64,000 nucleotides of DNA from Gammaproteobacteria bacterium (GCA_018830325.1 JAHJSQ010000098.1:1-64000), one strand, 5' to 3'; positions 1 to 7,256 are shown, counted from the first letter of the stretch. A program made the numbers and translations. Notes: a model not told the origin generated them from the letters alone.

Positions 1-22
1 AGATAAACAATGCGTTAGATGG

Positions 23-153
23 GATTCTGGCAACTTGAACAGTCATTCTGGCAACTTGAACACCGATTCTGGAAAATCCAGAAAAGTGTTCAGCTTGAAA
101 CCAGAATCAGTGTTCAACTTGAATCAGAATGGGTGTTCAGGTTGGGCCAGAAT
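23..153. repeat. Facing arrays of IS-end-like repeats
   Basis: Two direct copies of a motif reading ATTCTGG-CAA-CTTGAACA lie at 23-41 and 45-62, with a partial third copy at 65-72. They face three inverted copies (TGTTCA...CCAGAAT) at 87-108, 111-130 and 134-153, spaced about 24 bp apart. Reiterated terminal repeats of this kind are typical of IS21-family element ends. I infer the junction of a right end and a left end, or a remnant of two copies. No transposase is inside the window. The inverted half runs into the first codons of the next gene. Confidence 0.5.
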
Positions 154-1430
154 ATGCAATTGAATCACTACCTCCAGAGATAAAGCGAGATGCTAGATAT
201 TTATCTAAATTCGTTGTTGGTGCAGGTTTCGGATTATTCGATTATTCGCTAAATGCTATTTGGAATGAAGTTGTTCTTGATTTACGGAAAAAAGCCATTT
301 CTTATGGGGTTGATATTTTTTTTGATTCTGCGGTTGGAGGAAAAGCCAGGGAGTTTTATACAACAGAAGACGATCTTGCCTCTCTCAAGGATTCTGTTCT
401 TCTCGATACTTCTAGAAAGCTAGAGTTGATTTCAGATACCACATACAAAAAACTAAAGCACATCCTCGATATGAGGAATGATATTGGTATTTCACATCCC
501 ACAAATTACACGATTAATGCTTTTGAGCTTCTTGGATGGCTGCAAACATGCATACAAGATGTCCTGAATGATCGGCCGACGGAGGCCGCGCTTCAAGTAC
601 AAGCCTTTATCCAGAACTTAAAAACATATACATCCCCAATTGATCCGGCTACCCAAAAAACGATACAAGGCAAAGTTGCCGAGTTAGCTAGCCATCATTT
701 AGCTAGCATTATTCGAACGACCTTTGGTATTTATGTCACACCTGATACTGATCCCCAGGTAAGAAAAAATATTTCTATTATTGCTCCGTCCATCTGGGAA
801 AATTGTCGCGACGAACCCAAATTCAAGCTTGGCATTATACTGGAAGGTTACAATACCAATCTCCACAAAGATAAGTACGAACTAGGAGAACAGTTCTTTC
901 AGGTTGTAGGCGGAAATCCTTATCGCTCTCCAAGTGAACGAGCCGTTATCGTGGACACACTGCTAGATCAATTGTTAGAAAAACATAATGGTTGGGATAA
1001 TTTTCATCATGAAGCACCTGTTGCTGATTCGCTTGCTTCGTATATACAAGAACAAAACGATATACTGCCTAATAACGCAGAAAAACTAGTTAAGGTCGTT
1101 CTGATGTGCCGCATTGGACGTGGTGTATCTTATTGCAACGGTGTTTCTCCCAGAGGAAAAGGATATTACGACCATTTGCTTGCCATATTGGGAGATAAAT
1201 ATGCACCTCACGCAATGGCAATACTGACGCATTATGAAATACAAAGGAAGCTGGGTGCTCCAGTTTGTAGATTGCAAGCAAAACAAGCTTTGGAAATCGT
1301 GAAGCAGAGCGTTGTAAATGCAAGGATTGTTGAATGTTTGGATTATCTTATAAATAGAATTGAGAATGCAGGGAAGTGCGTCTTGGATAGCGAGTTTAAA
1401 AAACTATCTTCCCAATATATAGGTTGGTAA
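129..1430 (+). CDS. Conserved hypothetical protein, probably 5'-truncated
   Basis: The 433-residue reading frame has no signal peptide or membrane segment. I do not recognise a named domain. The central part is rich in helices and conserved-looking aromatic residues (GFGLFDYSLNAIWNEV near residue 35), and it resembles a widespread uncharacterised family. A TGA at 120-122 precedes the only usable ATG at 129, and the first ~9 codons are read from the IS-end-like inverted repeats. The authentic N-terminus has therefore probably been replaced by the insertion. It is the gene of the first cassette, followed within 3 bases by its attC site. Confidence 0.7.
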   Translation: MGVQVGPEYAIESLPPEIKRDARYLSKFVVGAGFGLFDYSLNAIWNEVVLDLRKKAISYGVDIFFDSAVGGKAREFYTTEDDLASLKDSVLLDTSRKLELISDTTYKKLKHILDMRNDIGISHPTNYTINAFELLGWLQTCIQDVLNDRPTEAALQVQAFIQNLKTYTSPIDPATQKTIQGKVAELASHHLASIIRTTFGIYVTPDTDPQVRKNISIIAPSIWENCRDEPKFKLGIILEGYNTNLHKDKYELGEQFFQVVGGNPYRSPSERAVIVDTLLDQLLEKHNGWDNFHHEAPVADSLASYIQEQNDILPNNAEKLVKVVLMCRIGRGVSYCNGVSPRGKGYYDHLLAILGDKYAPHAMAILTHYEIQRKLGAPVCRLQAKQALEIVKQSVVNARIVECLDYLINRIENAGKCVLDSEFKKLSSQYIGW

Positions 1431-1432
1431 TC

Positions 1433-1519
1433 ATCTAACAATCACATGCACTCGGACATAAAAAAGCGCCGCTCGTTCCTCGCTCTGCTTTTTTATGCCG
1501 GTGATGTGAAGCGTTCTCA
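1433..1519 (+). other. attC site 1
   Basis: The R'' box ATCTAAC at 1433-1439 exactly complements the GTTAGAT box that opens this cassette at 14-20, as expected for the two ends of one excised cassette. Between them lies an imperfect hairpin (CACATGCACTCGGACATAAA... against ...TTTATGCCGGTGATGTG). The right box is GTTCTCA at 1513-1519, where the next cassette starts with an unusual palindrome instead of TTRRRY. Confidence 0.75.
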
Positions 1520-1636
1520 GGGTGCTCCGCTGCGCTACGCACCCTGAGAACCAATCGTTCGACAGGACGATTTATGCCTGATAACCCGATACTCCGTATC
1601 CATTATCAAGCAAAATCGCCTGTCAACTCGGCCATT
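1513..1636. repeat. Palindromic cassette start plus long hairpin
   Basis: Bases 1513-1551 form a 13-bp inverted repeat (GTTCTCAGGGTGC with GCACCCTGAGAAC) that starts exactly at the attC recombination point. A second long imperfect stem follows (about 1555-1630: CGACAGG, CGATTT, GATAA, GATAC paired with GTATC, TTATC, AAATCG, CCTGTC). The first palindrome recurs at the start of the next-but-one cassette at 2121. It may be an attC derivative or a small palindromic element targeted to attC. Confidence 0.6.
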
Positions 1637-1653
1637 AACACTCAAGGCAAATT

Positions 1654-2055
1654 ATGGAAATAACTATAAATATATTAATCAGTGTTTTGACTGGTGTAAT
1701 AGCTGGCATCTATTCTGGTATCGCTGTAGCTAGAATGTCAAAATTTGAAGAAATTAGAAACCAAATTAAAAGAATCATTTTGAATATTGACTTTATGTAT
1801 TCTTCTGAGCAGCCTAAAATTCTTCCCAAGAAGGATGTTTCAGAATTATTGTTTTTGTCTTCCGATTTTTATGCTTTGAAGCACGCTTGTGCCGGTGAGA
1901 ATACTTCAAAACTTCTAGCCGAAGTCAATAATGTTATTAACGTTCCTCCACAAGAATTCGAAGTCATGAATAAAACATATAGCGAATGGCAAGAAACTTG
2001 TAGAAACTTAAAGCCAAATTTTCGCGTAATTTTTAGTTTAAAACCATGGGTTTAA
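1654..2055 (+). CDS. Hypothetical protein with N-terminal membrane anchor (cassette gene)
   Basis: The 133-residue product starts with one hydrophobic segment (residues ~4-27), giving a single-pass anchor. A basic/amphipathic cytoplasmic or periplasmic region follows. No known domain is recognised. It is AT-rich compared with the flanking chromosome, as is usual for cassette genes. It ends 2 bases before the R'' region of the next attC site. Confidence 0.6.
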   Translation: MEITINILISVLTGVIAGIYSGIAVARMSKFEEIRNQIKRIILNIDFMYSSEQPKILPKKDVSELLFLSSDFYALKHACAGENTSKLLAEVNNVINVPPQEFEVMNKTYSEWQETCRNLKPNFRVIFSLKPWV

Positions 2056-2057
2056 AG

Positions 2058-2127
2058 TGCTAACTATCGGGTCAACTTGACGCAATTCCGCTATGCTCCA
2101 TCGCACAAGTTACCCTTGTCGTTCTCA
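2058..2127 (+). other. attC site 2
   Basis: The left box is TGCTAAC at 2058-2064. The stem pairs GGGTCAACTTGACGC with GCACAAGTTACCC and leaves an unpaired C, as attC stems commonly do. The right box is again GTTCTC at 2121, immediately continued by the same palindrome seen at 1513. Confidence 0.65.
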
Positions 2128-2157
2128 GGGTGCTCCGCTGCGCTACGCACCCTGAGA
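2121..2157. repeat. Second copy of palindromic cassette start
   Basis: This copy is identical to the 1514-1550 palindrome and again begins at the GTT of an attC site. It is followed by TGGCCGAGTTGACAGG, which is the reverse complement of the sequence at 1619-1634 in the neighbouring cassette. One arm of a larger inverted unit is therefore present here. Confidence 0.65.
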
Positions 2158-2462
2158 ATGGCCGAGTTGACAGGAAACCTGAAGCTGGGTCAAAACTAGG
2201 AATCGCAATAGAAACAATTGGCAAAGTTCCAATAAATGGCTTACGCCACAAAGAAGAAAATGGAACTAATGGTTGGTATATATGGTGCGGCGAGAAAATG
2301 TCACAAGCAGAAGACTTTTTCTCACCTCTGCATGTAGAGCATATTACTGAGTATTTGCCTGAAGTAGAGGAATATCTTGATCTTCCTCCTGGTTACAGGT
2401 TTTTAATTGATGGCAAAAATCATGAAGACGTCTGGTATGACGAAGAGTTGCTCAATGCATAA
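2130..2462 (+). CDS. Hypothetical cassette protein
   Basis: The 110-codon frame begins with a GTG inside the palindrome, and the first ~15 residues are probably not authentic. The conserved-looking core runs from about residue 27 and includes GWYIWCGE and LPPGYRFLIDG. It resembles small soluble proteins often found in cassettes and as predicted immunity-type proteins, but I cannot name the family securely. The stop lies only a few bases from attC site 3. There is no signal peptide. The true start may be a non-ATG codon further downstream. Confidence 0.6.
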   Translation: MLRCATHPENGRVDRKPEAGSKLGIAIETIGKVPINGLRHKEENGTNGWYIWCGEKMSQAEDFFSPLHVEHITEYLPEVEEYLDLPPGYRFLIDGKNHEDVWYDEELLNA

Positions 2463-2528
2463 CAAGTCGCTCGTTCGGACGCAAACTACGCTGCGCTTCG
2501 TTTGCGCCGCACAGCTTCTACGTTATAG
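2457..2528 (+). other. attC site 3
   Basis: The R'' box GCATAAC is at 2457-2463 and the R' box GTTATAG at 2522-2528. The arms GGACGCAAACTACG and CGTTTGCGCC form the stem. This is a classic ~70-bp attC. Confidence 0.8.
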
Positions 2529-2542
2529 CTTAAAAGGACACT

Positions 2543-3094
2543 TTGATGAAACCCATATATAAAGCAATTTTTTTAATCTCATTTTTTATGTTTTCCAACC
2601 TATGTTTTGGGGGGGTTGTATGGAGTTGGAAGATTAATAATCCAAATATAGTTACCGATGGATCAGAAAACATTGTATTTACGGCCACAATTTTTAATCA
2701 TGAAAACTCAGAAGTACTAAAAGAGATAGATACCAATTTACCAAATGAAGTTGAAGCTCTCTCTTTTTTAGTGCTTGACTTTGATAATGATGTCTTTGAT
2801 AAATACATTTACGATATTGGGGAATTAGGTAGTGGAACAATACGATCACAATTTTCTGATGTTGTTATAGAGCCTGGAGAATCTTTCAATTTTATTTTAT
2901 ATACGCTTGTTCCACGTTCAAGTGATCTGTAAAATGGGATATACGAAGTTGATGTAAATACTATGATTTTAAATGAGTCATCACAAGGGTTTATTGACTT
3001 TGGTTCAACGAATATTTCTATTGTGCCTCTTCCTGGGGGCTTTGTTTTATTTTTAAGTGCTCTATTTGGGCTGTATTTTCAAAGAAAGTTATAA
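2543..3094 (+). pseudogene. VPLPG/PEP-CTERM-type exported protein with internal stop
   Basis: The ATG at 2543 opens a frame with a clear signal peptide (residues ~1-24, ending near CFG). A TAA at 2930-2932 stops it after 129 residues. The same frame continues without another stop to 3094. The continuation encodes the C-terminal sorting signal: a VPLPG motif, a hydrophobic segment and a short basic tail (FQRKL). The 183-codon gene is thus interrupted by one ochre codon that removes the exosortase-type anchor. Either it is a pseudogene or the short secreted form is made. The gene lies in a cassette and an attC follows directly. Confidence 0.75.
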
Positions 3095-3218
3095 CAAAAA
3101 AATTCAGCTGACCGTTGGCCGCACAACTCGTTTTCAACGCCCAGTTTTATATCAAATACCATTGTGTTGTTTGAGTTCATCATACATCAGCCAACGGCAG
3201 CTGATTTAGTCGTTAGCC
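3089..3218 (+). other. attC site 4 (long form)
   Basis: This ~130-bp attC has the left box TTATAAC at 3089-3095 and the right box GTTAGCC at 3212-3218. CAGCTGACCGTTGGC pairs with GCCAACGGCAGCTG close to the ends. The R'' overlaps the last codons of the interrupted PEP-CTERM gene. Confidence 0.8.
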
Positions 3219-3221
3219 ATT

Positions 3222-3569
3222 ATGAATGACCGCCCACCCCTTAATGAGGCTGAAGCCGAAGCTAGGAAATCACTTGTGGCTACCGTGCGCTCAATGCTGT
3301 CGGGAGAGCTTCCGTTTGTTGAGGGCGCAGTTCAAGTGCTTCGCCTCAAATCTCAAGTCGGCGGCATCGGTGATCACGACAAGGACTTCAGCGCCTTTGT
3401 TGTTATCGAGTCAGAGACCGATCACCTACCGTTGGAAGCTCAGCGTCATTTGTGGGCGCCAGAAGCGCTAGCTCGTTTGGAGCCGGAACTTGAAAAGACA
3501 CAAAAGTGGGCTGAGTCCTTTGCCCCCGAAGCATGCGCAAACCTCGTTGCTCGGTTCAACCATGGCTAA
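3222..3569 (+). CDS. DUF2489-like cassette protein
   Basis: The 115-residue soluble protein has no signal peptide. The region from SLVATVRSML through QRHLWAPEALARLEPEL matches my memory of a small family common in integron cassettes and annotated as DUF2489. The function is unknown. The start is 4 bases after the GTTAGCC box of attC site 4, and the stop lies inside the R'' box of attC site 5, so the cassette contains almost nothing but the gene. Its GC content is higher than that of the adjacent cassettes. Confidence 0.75.
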   Translation: MNDRPPLNEAEAEARKSLVATVRSMLSGELPFVEGAVQVLRLKSQVGGIGDHDKDFSAFVVIESETDHLPLEAQRHLWAPEALARLEPELEKTQKWAESFAPEACANLVARFNHG

Positions 3570-3650
3570 CCCGGCGCTCAACCTCGCTCCTTTCAGTCGC
3601 TGGGCGCTGTGCGATAAAGCCGCGCAGCGCCGGTTAGCTCTACGTTATGC
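3564..3650 (+). other. attC site 5
   Basis: The left box is GGCTAAC at 3564-3570, overlapping the stop codon of the preceding gene. The right box is GTTATGC at 3644-3650. The stem is GGCGCTCAACC... with an inner palindrome around GGCGCTGTGC/GCGCAGCGCC. Confidence 0.75.
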
Positions 3651-3685
3651 CGAATACGAATAATTAACTTACGAAAAGGAATGAA

Positions 3686-4267
3686 ATGAAGATCAAGACT
3701 TTTATATTCGCAATCGCATTTTTCAATATTGGCATTACGAATGCCGCATTGATAAATAATGGAGACTTTACGACTGATAACACAACAAATCTAGACTGGT
3801 TGGATCTCACTTTCAGTAAAGGCTATTCGTATAACGAGCTTTTGTTTGAGACTTCTGTTGGTGGTTTATTCGAGGATTACTCTCTGGCCACTGTAGACCA
3901 AGTGAATTCTCTTTTTTTGTCAGCTGGGTTGCCTTCGATTGGCAATGAGACTACAAATTTCAGTAGTGTCAAAAACTTGATCAGCTTAATTGGATCGACA
4001 TCTGAGCAAAATGGTTTTTTACAATCGACAGGAATTACAGCTACGCCAGGAAATCCTTTTGGCCATAAAGTCACAGGGTTAGATTTCTTTTATGATAACG
4101 GTAAACCAAAATATTCTCTCATAGACGGTCTCACTTTCGGTGACTCTTTCGGGCCTTCAACTGTAGGTGGATGGCTTATTCGTGAATCAGTAGTAGTCCC
4201 TGAGCCTTCTAGCCTTCTCCTATTAAGTTTAGGTATATTGTTGTCTCAGAGGAAAATTAAGGTTTAG
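3686..4267 (+). CDS. PEP-CTERM exported protein (cassette gene)
   Basis: The 193-residue protein has a signal peptide (residues 1-20, ending TNA). The C-terminal sorting signal at about residues 172-193 is VPEPSS followed by a hydrophobic stretch and a QRKIKV basic tail. By family knowledge, such proteins are processed by exosortase (EpsH) and exported to the envelope or biofilm matrix. The central region is probably a DUF1566-like or generic beta-rich extracellular domain that I cannot assign. An AGGA ribosome-binding site precedes the ATG. It is the last cassette of the array. Confidence 0.85.
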   Translation: MKIKTFIFAIAFFNIGITNAALINNGDFTTDNTTNLDWLDLTFSKGYSYNELLFETSVGGLFEDYSLATVDQVNSLFLSAGLPSIGNETTNFSSVKNLISLIGSTSEQNGFLQSTGITATPGNPFGHKVTGLDFFYDNGKPKYSLIDGLTFGDSFGPSTVGGWLIRESVVVPEPSSLLLLSLGILLSQRKIKV

Positions 4268-4282
4268 CTGAGAAGAAAAATA

Positions 4283-4354
4283 GCATAACAATGCACCTCA
4301 TCGGTTAATTTACTCACTGTCGCTCACAAATTTCCGCTGAGTACGGCGTTAGGG
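4283..4354 (+). other. attC site 6
   Basis: The left box is GCATAAC at 4283-4289 and the right box GTTAGGG at 4348-4354. The imperfect stem pairs CCTCATCGG... with ...CCGCTGAG. This is the last attC; no further cassette follows before the aldolase gene. Confidence 0.75.
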
Positions 4355-4400
4355 TTCATGAACGAAACATAGGCATAAAAAAGTAAAAAAAGGGGTCAAA

Positions 4401-4442
4401 AAAGGGGTCAGGTTGAATTAATAATTCAACTCGCCCCTTTTC
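4401..4442. terminator. Palindrome between cassette array and aldolase
   Basis: AAAAGGGG-TCAG-GTTGAATTA pairs with TAATTCAAC-TCG-CCCCTTTT around a one-base centre. It sits between the last attC and the 3' end of the aldolase gene and could terminate transcription from either side. The GGGGTCAGG wording also recalls ends of REP-associated elements, so it may be a mobile-element scar. Confidence 0.45.
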
Positions 4443-4532
4443 TACAGGTTACCCCTTTTTTCCAGATAATATTGCTATGTTTTCTCTATGGCTGAAGCAA
4501 CGATAAATTGGCTTCTATCGCTCAAAGTGTTC

Positions 4533-5546
4533 TTACCCTTGATAGCGCTTCGCCATATCGCGCAATGGCACGACTTTGATTTTACCCGCGTGTCCGGCCG
4601 AGCCGAACGCTTCGTAGCGTGATTGGCAAAGCGCTTGCATTGCATCCCTGGCCGACTGATATATCTTGCGAGAATCCAGCTCCAACGCGTTAGTCGGATC
4701 GGCGATATAGCGGCGAATCGCGCCTGTTGAGGCCATGCGCAGATCGGTGTCGATATTGACCTTACGAACGCCGTATTTTATGCCTTCGACGATTTCATTG
4801 ACCGGCACGCCATAGGTTTGCGGGATGTTGCCGCCGTACTCGTTGATGACTCTCAGCCAATCTTGCGGCACCGAGCTCGAACCGTGCATGACGAAGTGGG
4901 TATTCGGCAAGCGCTGTTGCAGTTCGCGCAAACGGCTGATAACCAGAACCTCGCCGGTCGGCGGTTTGCTGAATTTATAAGCACCATGACTGGTACCGAT
5001 GGCTACCGCCAACGCATCGACTTGCGTTTGTTCGACGAATTCAACCGCTTCGTCGGGGTCGGTCAATAAGCGATTCGTCGCCTGTCCGGTTTTGTTTTCC
5101 AACGAACCCAGACAGCCGATTTCGCCTTCCACGGATACGCCGCAGGCATGGGCCATCTTGACGACGGTGCGCGTCACGTCGACGTTATAGTCGAAAGAGG
5201 CCGGCGTTTTCATATCTTCCAGCAAGGAGCCGTCCATCATCACCGAGCTGAAGCCCGATTGGATCGCCTGGGCGCAGATGTCCGGGGACGGCGCATGATC
5301 CCGGTGCATGACAACCGGAATGTGCGGGTATTGTTCGACGGCCGCAAGGATCAAATGGCGCAAGAACACTTCGCCGGCATAACGGTTGGCGCCTGCCGAA
5401 CCTTGCATGATAACGGGACTGTCGCAGGCTTCGGCCGCCTGCATGATGGCCTGGACCTGCTCCATATTGCTGACGTTGAATGCGGGAATGCCGAAGCCGT
5501 GTTCGGCGGCATAATCCAGCAGTTGTCGTAGTGAGACTAAAGCCAT
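4533..5546 (-). CDS. fba: Class II fructose-bisphosphate aldolase
   Basis: The 337-residue enzyme would cleave or form fructose 1,6-bisphosphate from DHAP and glyceraldehyde 3-phosphate, for the RuMP cycle, gluconeogenesis or glycolysis. The zinc and active-site residues of the class II family are visible: HRDHAPS (DH pair), GEIGCLG (Glu), GTSHGAYK (His) and VMHGSSS (His). A longer frame opens at 5639, but [17 protein letters not shown] at 5546 is the normal family start and has AAGGAGAA 6 bases upstream. The upstream 31 codons would be read through a copy of the integrase leader at 5565-5640. The gene lies between an integron array and an island end, so it may be island-borne. Confidence 0.9.
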   Translation of the reverse strand: MALVSLRQLLDYAAEHGFGIPAFNVSNMEQVQAIMQAAEACDSPVIMQGSAGANRYAGEVFLRHLILAAVEQYPHIPVVMHRDHAPSPDICAQAIQSGFSSVMMDGSLLEDMKTPASFDYNVDVTRTVVKMAHACGVSVEGEIGCLGSLENKTGQATNRLLTDPDEAVEFVEQTQVDALAVAIGTSHGAYKFSKPPTGEVLVISRLRELQQRLPNTHFVMHGSSSVPQDWLRVINEYGGNIPQTYGVPVNEIVEGIKYGVRKVNIDTDLRMASTGAIRRYIADPTNALELDSRKIYQSARDAMQALCQSRYEAFGSAGHAGKIKVVPLRDMAKRYQG

Positions 5547-5564
5547 GAGCGGTTCTCCTTCCTC

Positions 5565-5690
5565 TTTTATTTTGACGGTATTTCTCTGACAATGAAATTT
5601 GATAGCGTCAAAAGTACCGCCAAAATTGACGGTATGCAATAAGGCACAAAAAAGCCCGCTAAGCTAAAAGCTTGCGGGCTTTATGAAAAA
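5565..5690. repeat. Diverged copy of the integrase leader and terminator
   Basis: TTTGACGGTAT...ATGAAATTTGATA-CGTCAAAAGTACCG-CAAA, followed by an AAAAAGCCCGC/GCGGGCTTT hairpin (5648-5682), repeats the arrangement upstream of the integrase at 16463-16605 with only scattered mismatches in the first ~54 bp. At 16.5 kb the integrase gene follows on the minus strand, whereas here the aldolase does. I read it as the end of an older integrated element at the same tRNA target. Confidence 0.7.
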
Positions 5691-5709
5691 CAGGTTCGAG
5701 ACCATCGCT

Positions 5710-5733
5710 TGGTGCTGGGGCCTGTCTCGAATT
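5710..5733. other. Degenerate tRNA-Leu 3'-end copy (candidate att site)
   Basis: TTGGTGC-TGGGGCC...TCGAA resembles the 3' end of the tRNA-Leu at 16637-16660 (TGGTGCCTGGGGCC..ATCGAA), with a lost C and changes in the T-arm. It lies just beyond a copy of the integrase leader, where the distal attachment site is expected. The match is too diverged for a fresh att duplication, so the exact core is uncertain. Confidence 0.5.
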
Positions 5734-5782
5734 GAAGAAATTGAACTTTATTATCAGCGTCTTATGACGAACCATCTAATTA

Positions 5783-5803
5783 GTACCGTCAAAAGTACCG
5801 TCA
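5783..5803. other. Putative integrase arm-binding repeat (left)
   Basis: GTACCGTCAAAAGTACCGTC contains two direct GTACCGTC units 12 bp apart. The same arrangement occurs at 16493-16515 beside the integrase, which is consistent with arm-type sites of a tyrosine integrase at both ends of the element. Confidence 0.45.
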
Positions 5804-5881
5804 TACAAAACCCCTTCCCCCCAATTTACTTACCCGGGGACAATGCCCGGCCTTGATTCGATTGCGTCATCCTTTTTTATC

Positions 5882-5905
5882 AAATGGGGCGCATGTGCCC
5901 CATTT
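5882..5905. terminator. Hairpin after the last satellite gene
   Basis: AAATGGGGCGCA-TG-TGCCCCATTT is a near-perfect 24-bp palindrome just beyond the stop of the last minus-strand gene of the element. The tail is only weakly U-rich, so it may be a terminator or a transcript-end stabiliser. Confidence 0.5.
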
Positions 5906-5922
5906 GCCAGTATCCGTATCGT

Positions 5923-6249
5923 TCAGATTTCCAACTTGCCGGACCTGAACGAATACCCAGCTCCCATGAATACGCCTAAATCGTCGCCGCTCAGCGCCGA
6001 AACATTGCAATAGGCTATAACCTTGCCGTTTTTCAATAATTCGAACAGTGGTGGCTTATGCTTTGGGTTCAGTCGAACAACCAAGGCGATCAAGTCGCAC
6101 AATAACGCCGTCCGCATGATCGATTCGCGCTCGGTCGGGTCCAATGCTTCAGCCGCTTTTTTTAACCGTCCTGCGAAGTCTTGGTATTGCTCAGGTGATA
6201 GTTTTGGCTGCTTTCCTGCAACGCCTATGGTTTTTGTAATCATGCTCAT
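5923..6249 (-). CDS. Hypothetical satellite protein
   Basis: The 108-residue soluble protein is mostly helical in its first two thirds and has no motif I recognise. It overlaps the upstream gene by 4 bases (ATGA), so the two are translated together. It is the last gene of the element's long transcript. Confidence 0.65.
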   Translation of the reverse strand: MSMITKTIGVAGKQPKLSPEQYQDFAGRLKKAAEALDPTERESIMRTALLCDLIALVVRLNPKHKPPLFELLKNGKVIAYCNVSALSGDDLGVFMGAGYSFRSGKLEI

Positions 6250-6803
6250 GGTCTTGCCCCCAAAATTGATTTGATCGACCGCAATTCTCCGCTTGCTGTT
6301 TTGCGTTCGGCTTTGGCTGTCGCTGCCGGTGTCCAGGTTTGAAAGCTTGCATGTGACATCGTGGCCGGTGTCGTTTTGTCGCCGGTCTCTCGCGCGCGCA
6401 TTTCTTTGGTTCTTGGTGGTTCTTTTGATGGTTTGTACGACACTCTGTCACTAGTTTTTCGACAATCTGTCACGGGTTCTTGTCGCGTTGTCGCTTGTGG
6501 ATAACTTTTATCCGGTGGCACTGTGTCATTAGTGTCACTGGTCTCTGTGGATAACTTAGCCTTCAAAAAATAGTGATTTGTCACGCCTTTTTGTCTCACA
6601 ATTTCGATTTTGTCTAACGCCGAAAGTTTATCTACCGCCCTTATTACGGACCGGCTAGATAAACCTGATCGCTTCGCTAAGTCAGTCATCGACGGATAAC
6701 AGAAACCGGCATCGTCTGCACGGTCGGCCAATGCGATCAAGACCGCCTTGGCGGGCCCTGTAATGGGTAACGAGAACGCCCAGTTCAAATAAATAATTGA
6801 CAT
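6246..6803 (-). CDS. Helix-turn-helix protein, replication-initiator-like
   Basis: The 185-residue protein has an N-terminal winged-helix domain (residues ~1-75): GPAKAVLIALADRADDAG, CYPSMTDLAKRSGLSSRSV, then KLSALDKIEIVRQKG. This matches the domain found at the start of phage and plasmid replication proteins such as lambda-O-type helix-turn-helix proteins. The C-terminal ~100 residues are low-complexity, hydrophilic and rich in Thr, Lys and Arg, as in linkers that recruit partners. It could be a replication initiator or a regulator. A 9-base gap separates it from the antirestriction gene upstream. Confidence 0.75.
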   Translation of the reverse strand: MSIIYLNWAFSLPITGPAKAVLIALADRADDAGFCYPSMTDLAKRSGLSSRSVIRAVDKLSALDKIEIVRQKGVTNHYFLKAKLSTETSDTNDTVPPDKSYPQATTRQEPVTDCRKTSDRVSYKPSKEPPRTKEMRARETGDKTTPATMSHASFQTWTPAATAKAERKTASGELRSIKSILGARP

Positions 6804-6812
6804 AGCAACCCC

Positions 6813-7256
6813 CTAATCGATTAGCGTGTAGTAGACGTTCAAACAGCTTTCTTCTTCGCAATAGTCCAGGATCGCCGAATTAATGGCTCTATGCGTATCG
6901 TAGAGCCGTTCGAGTGCGTTTCCGTCGTAGCGTTCAAGTATCCAAGCCAGTGCGTAAGACGTAACTATCAAACCGCTAACCGTGTCACCTGCCTCGATTT
7001 CTTCGCCGCTGAATGGATTGCATAGGGTCCGGTTCGTTTCGCTGCCTAAGCGTAAAAATGCCGCCTCACTGTATGAAATCTCGCAATATTCCCAGTAGCC
7101 GCCCTGGTATCCCTTGATGATCTTGTCGGCCATTTGGAAAACAAGCTGATCGAATAGCGGCGTTCCGAAATGTTTGTTTAAAAACGTCATCCGCTGCGAC
7201 TCCGGGACGACACGAACGCGCTCTATTATGGTGTTTTTGGTTTCTTGGCCATTCAT
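6813..7256 (-). CDS. ArdB/KlcA-type antirestriction protein
   Basis: The 147-residue protein carries the family signature: RVRVVPESQRMTFLNKHFG near the start, GGYWEYCEIS in the middle and a VSGLIVTSYALAWI helix near the end. ArdB/KlcA proteins block type I restriction and help incoming plasmids and phages. A longer frame opens at 7340, but the ATG at 7256 fits the family length and overlaps the upstream stop by 4 bases. It presumably protects the element on entry into a new host. Confidence 0.85.
   Translation of the reverse strand: MNGQETKNTIIERVRVVPESQRMTFLNKHFGTPLFDQLVFQMADKIIKGYQGGYWEYCEISYSEAAFLRLGSETNRTLCNPFSGEEIEAGDTVSGLIVTSYALAWILERYDGNALERLYDTHRAINSAILDYCEEESCLNVYYTLID

Larger units (their letters stand above)
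14..4354 (+). mobile_element. Integron gene-cassette array (six cassettes)
   Basis: The segment is a series of short same-strand genes, each followed by an imperfect palindrome that begins with an RYYYAAC-type R'' box and ends with a GTTRRRY-type R' box. The first R' box (GTTAGAT) is at 14-20. The attC sites are at about 1433-1519, 2058-2127, 2457-2528, 3089-3218, 3564-3650 and 4283-4354. They vary in length from 70 to 130 bp, as in a sedentary chromosomal integron whose cassettes came from different sources. No integron integrase (IntI) or attI is visible, so the platform must lie upstream of base 1 or be absent. Confidence 0.8.

Noticed and set aside
2130-2462. Toxin-immunity pair with the neighbouring cassettes
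   Set aside because: The protein vaguely resembles immunity-type families, but no toxin domain is seen in the adjacent cassettes.
5710-5733. A second tRNA gene
   Set aside because: Only the 3' acceptor/T-arm part resembles tRNA-Leu, and the T-arm is changed so it cannot pair correctly. No anticodon arm precedes it.
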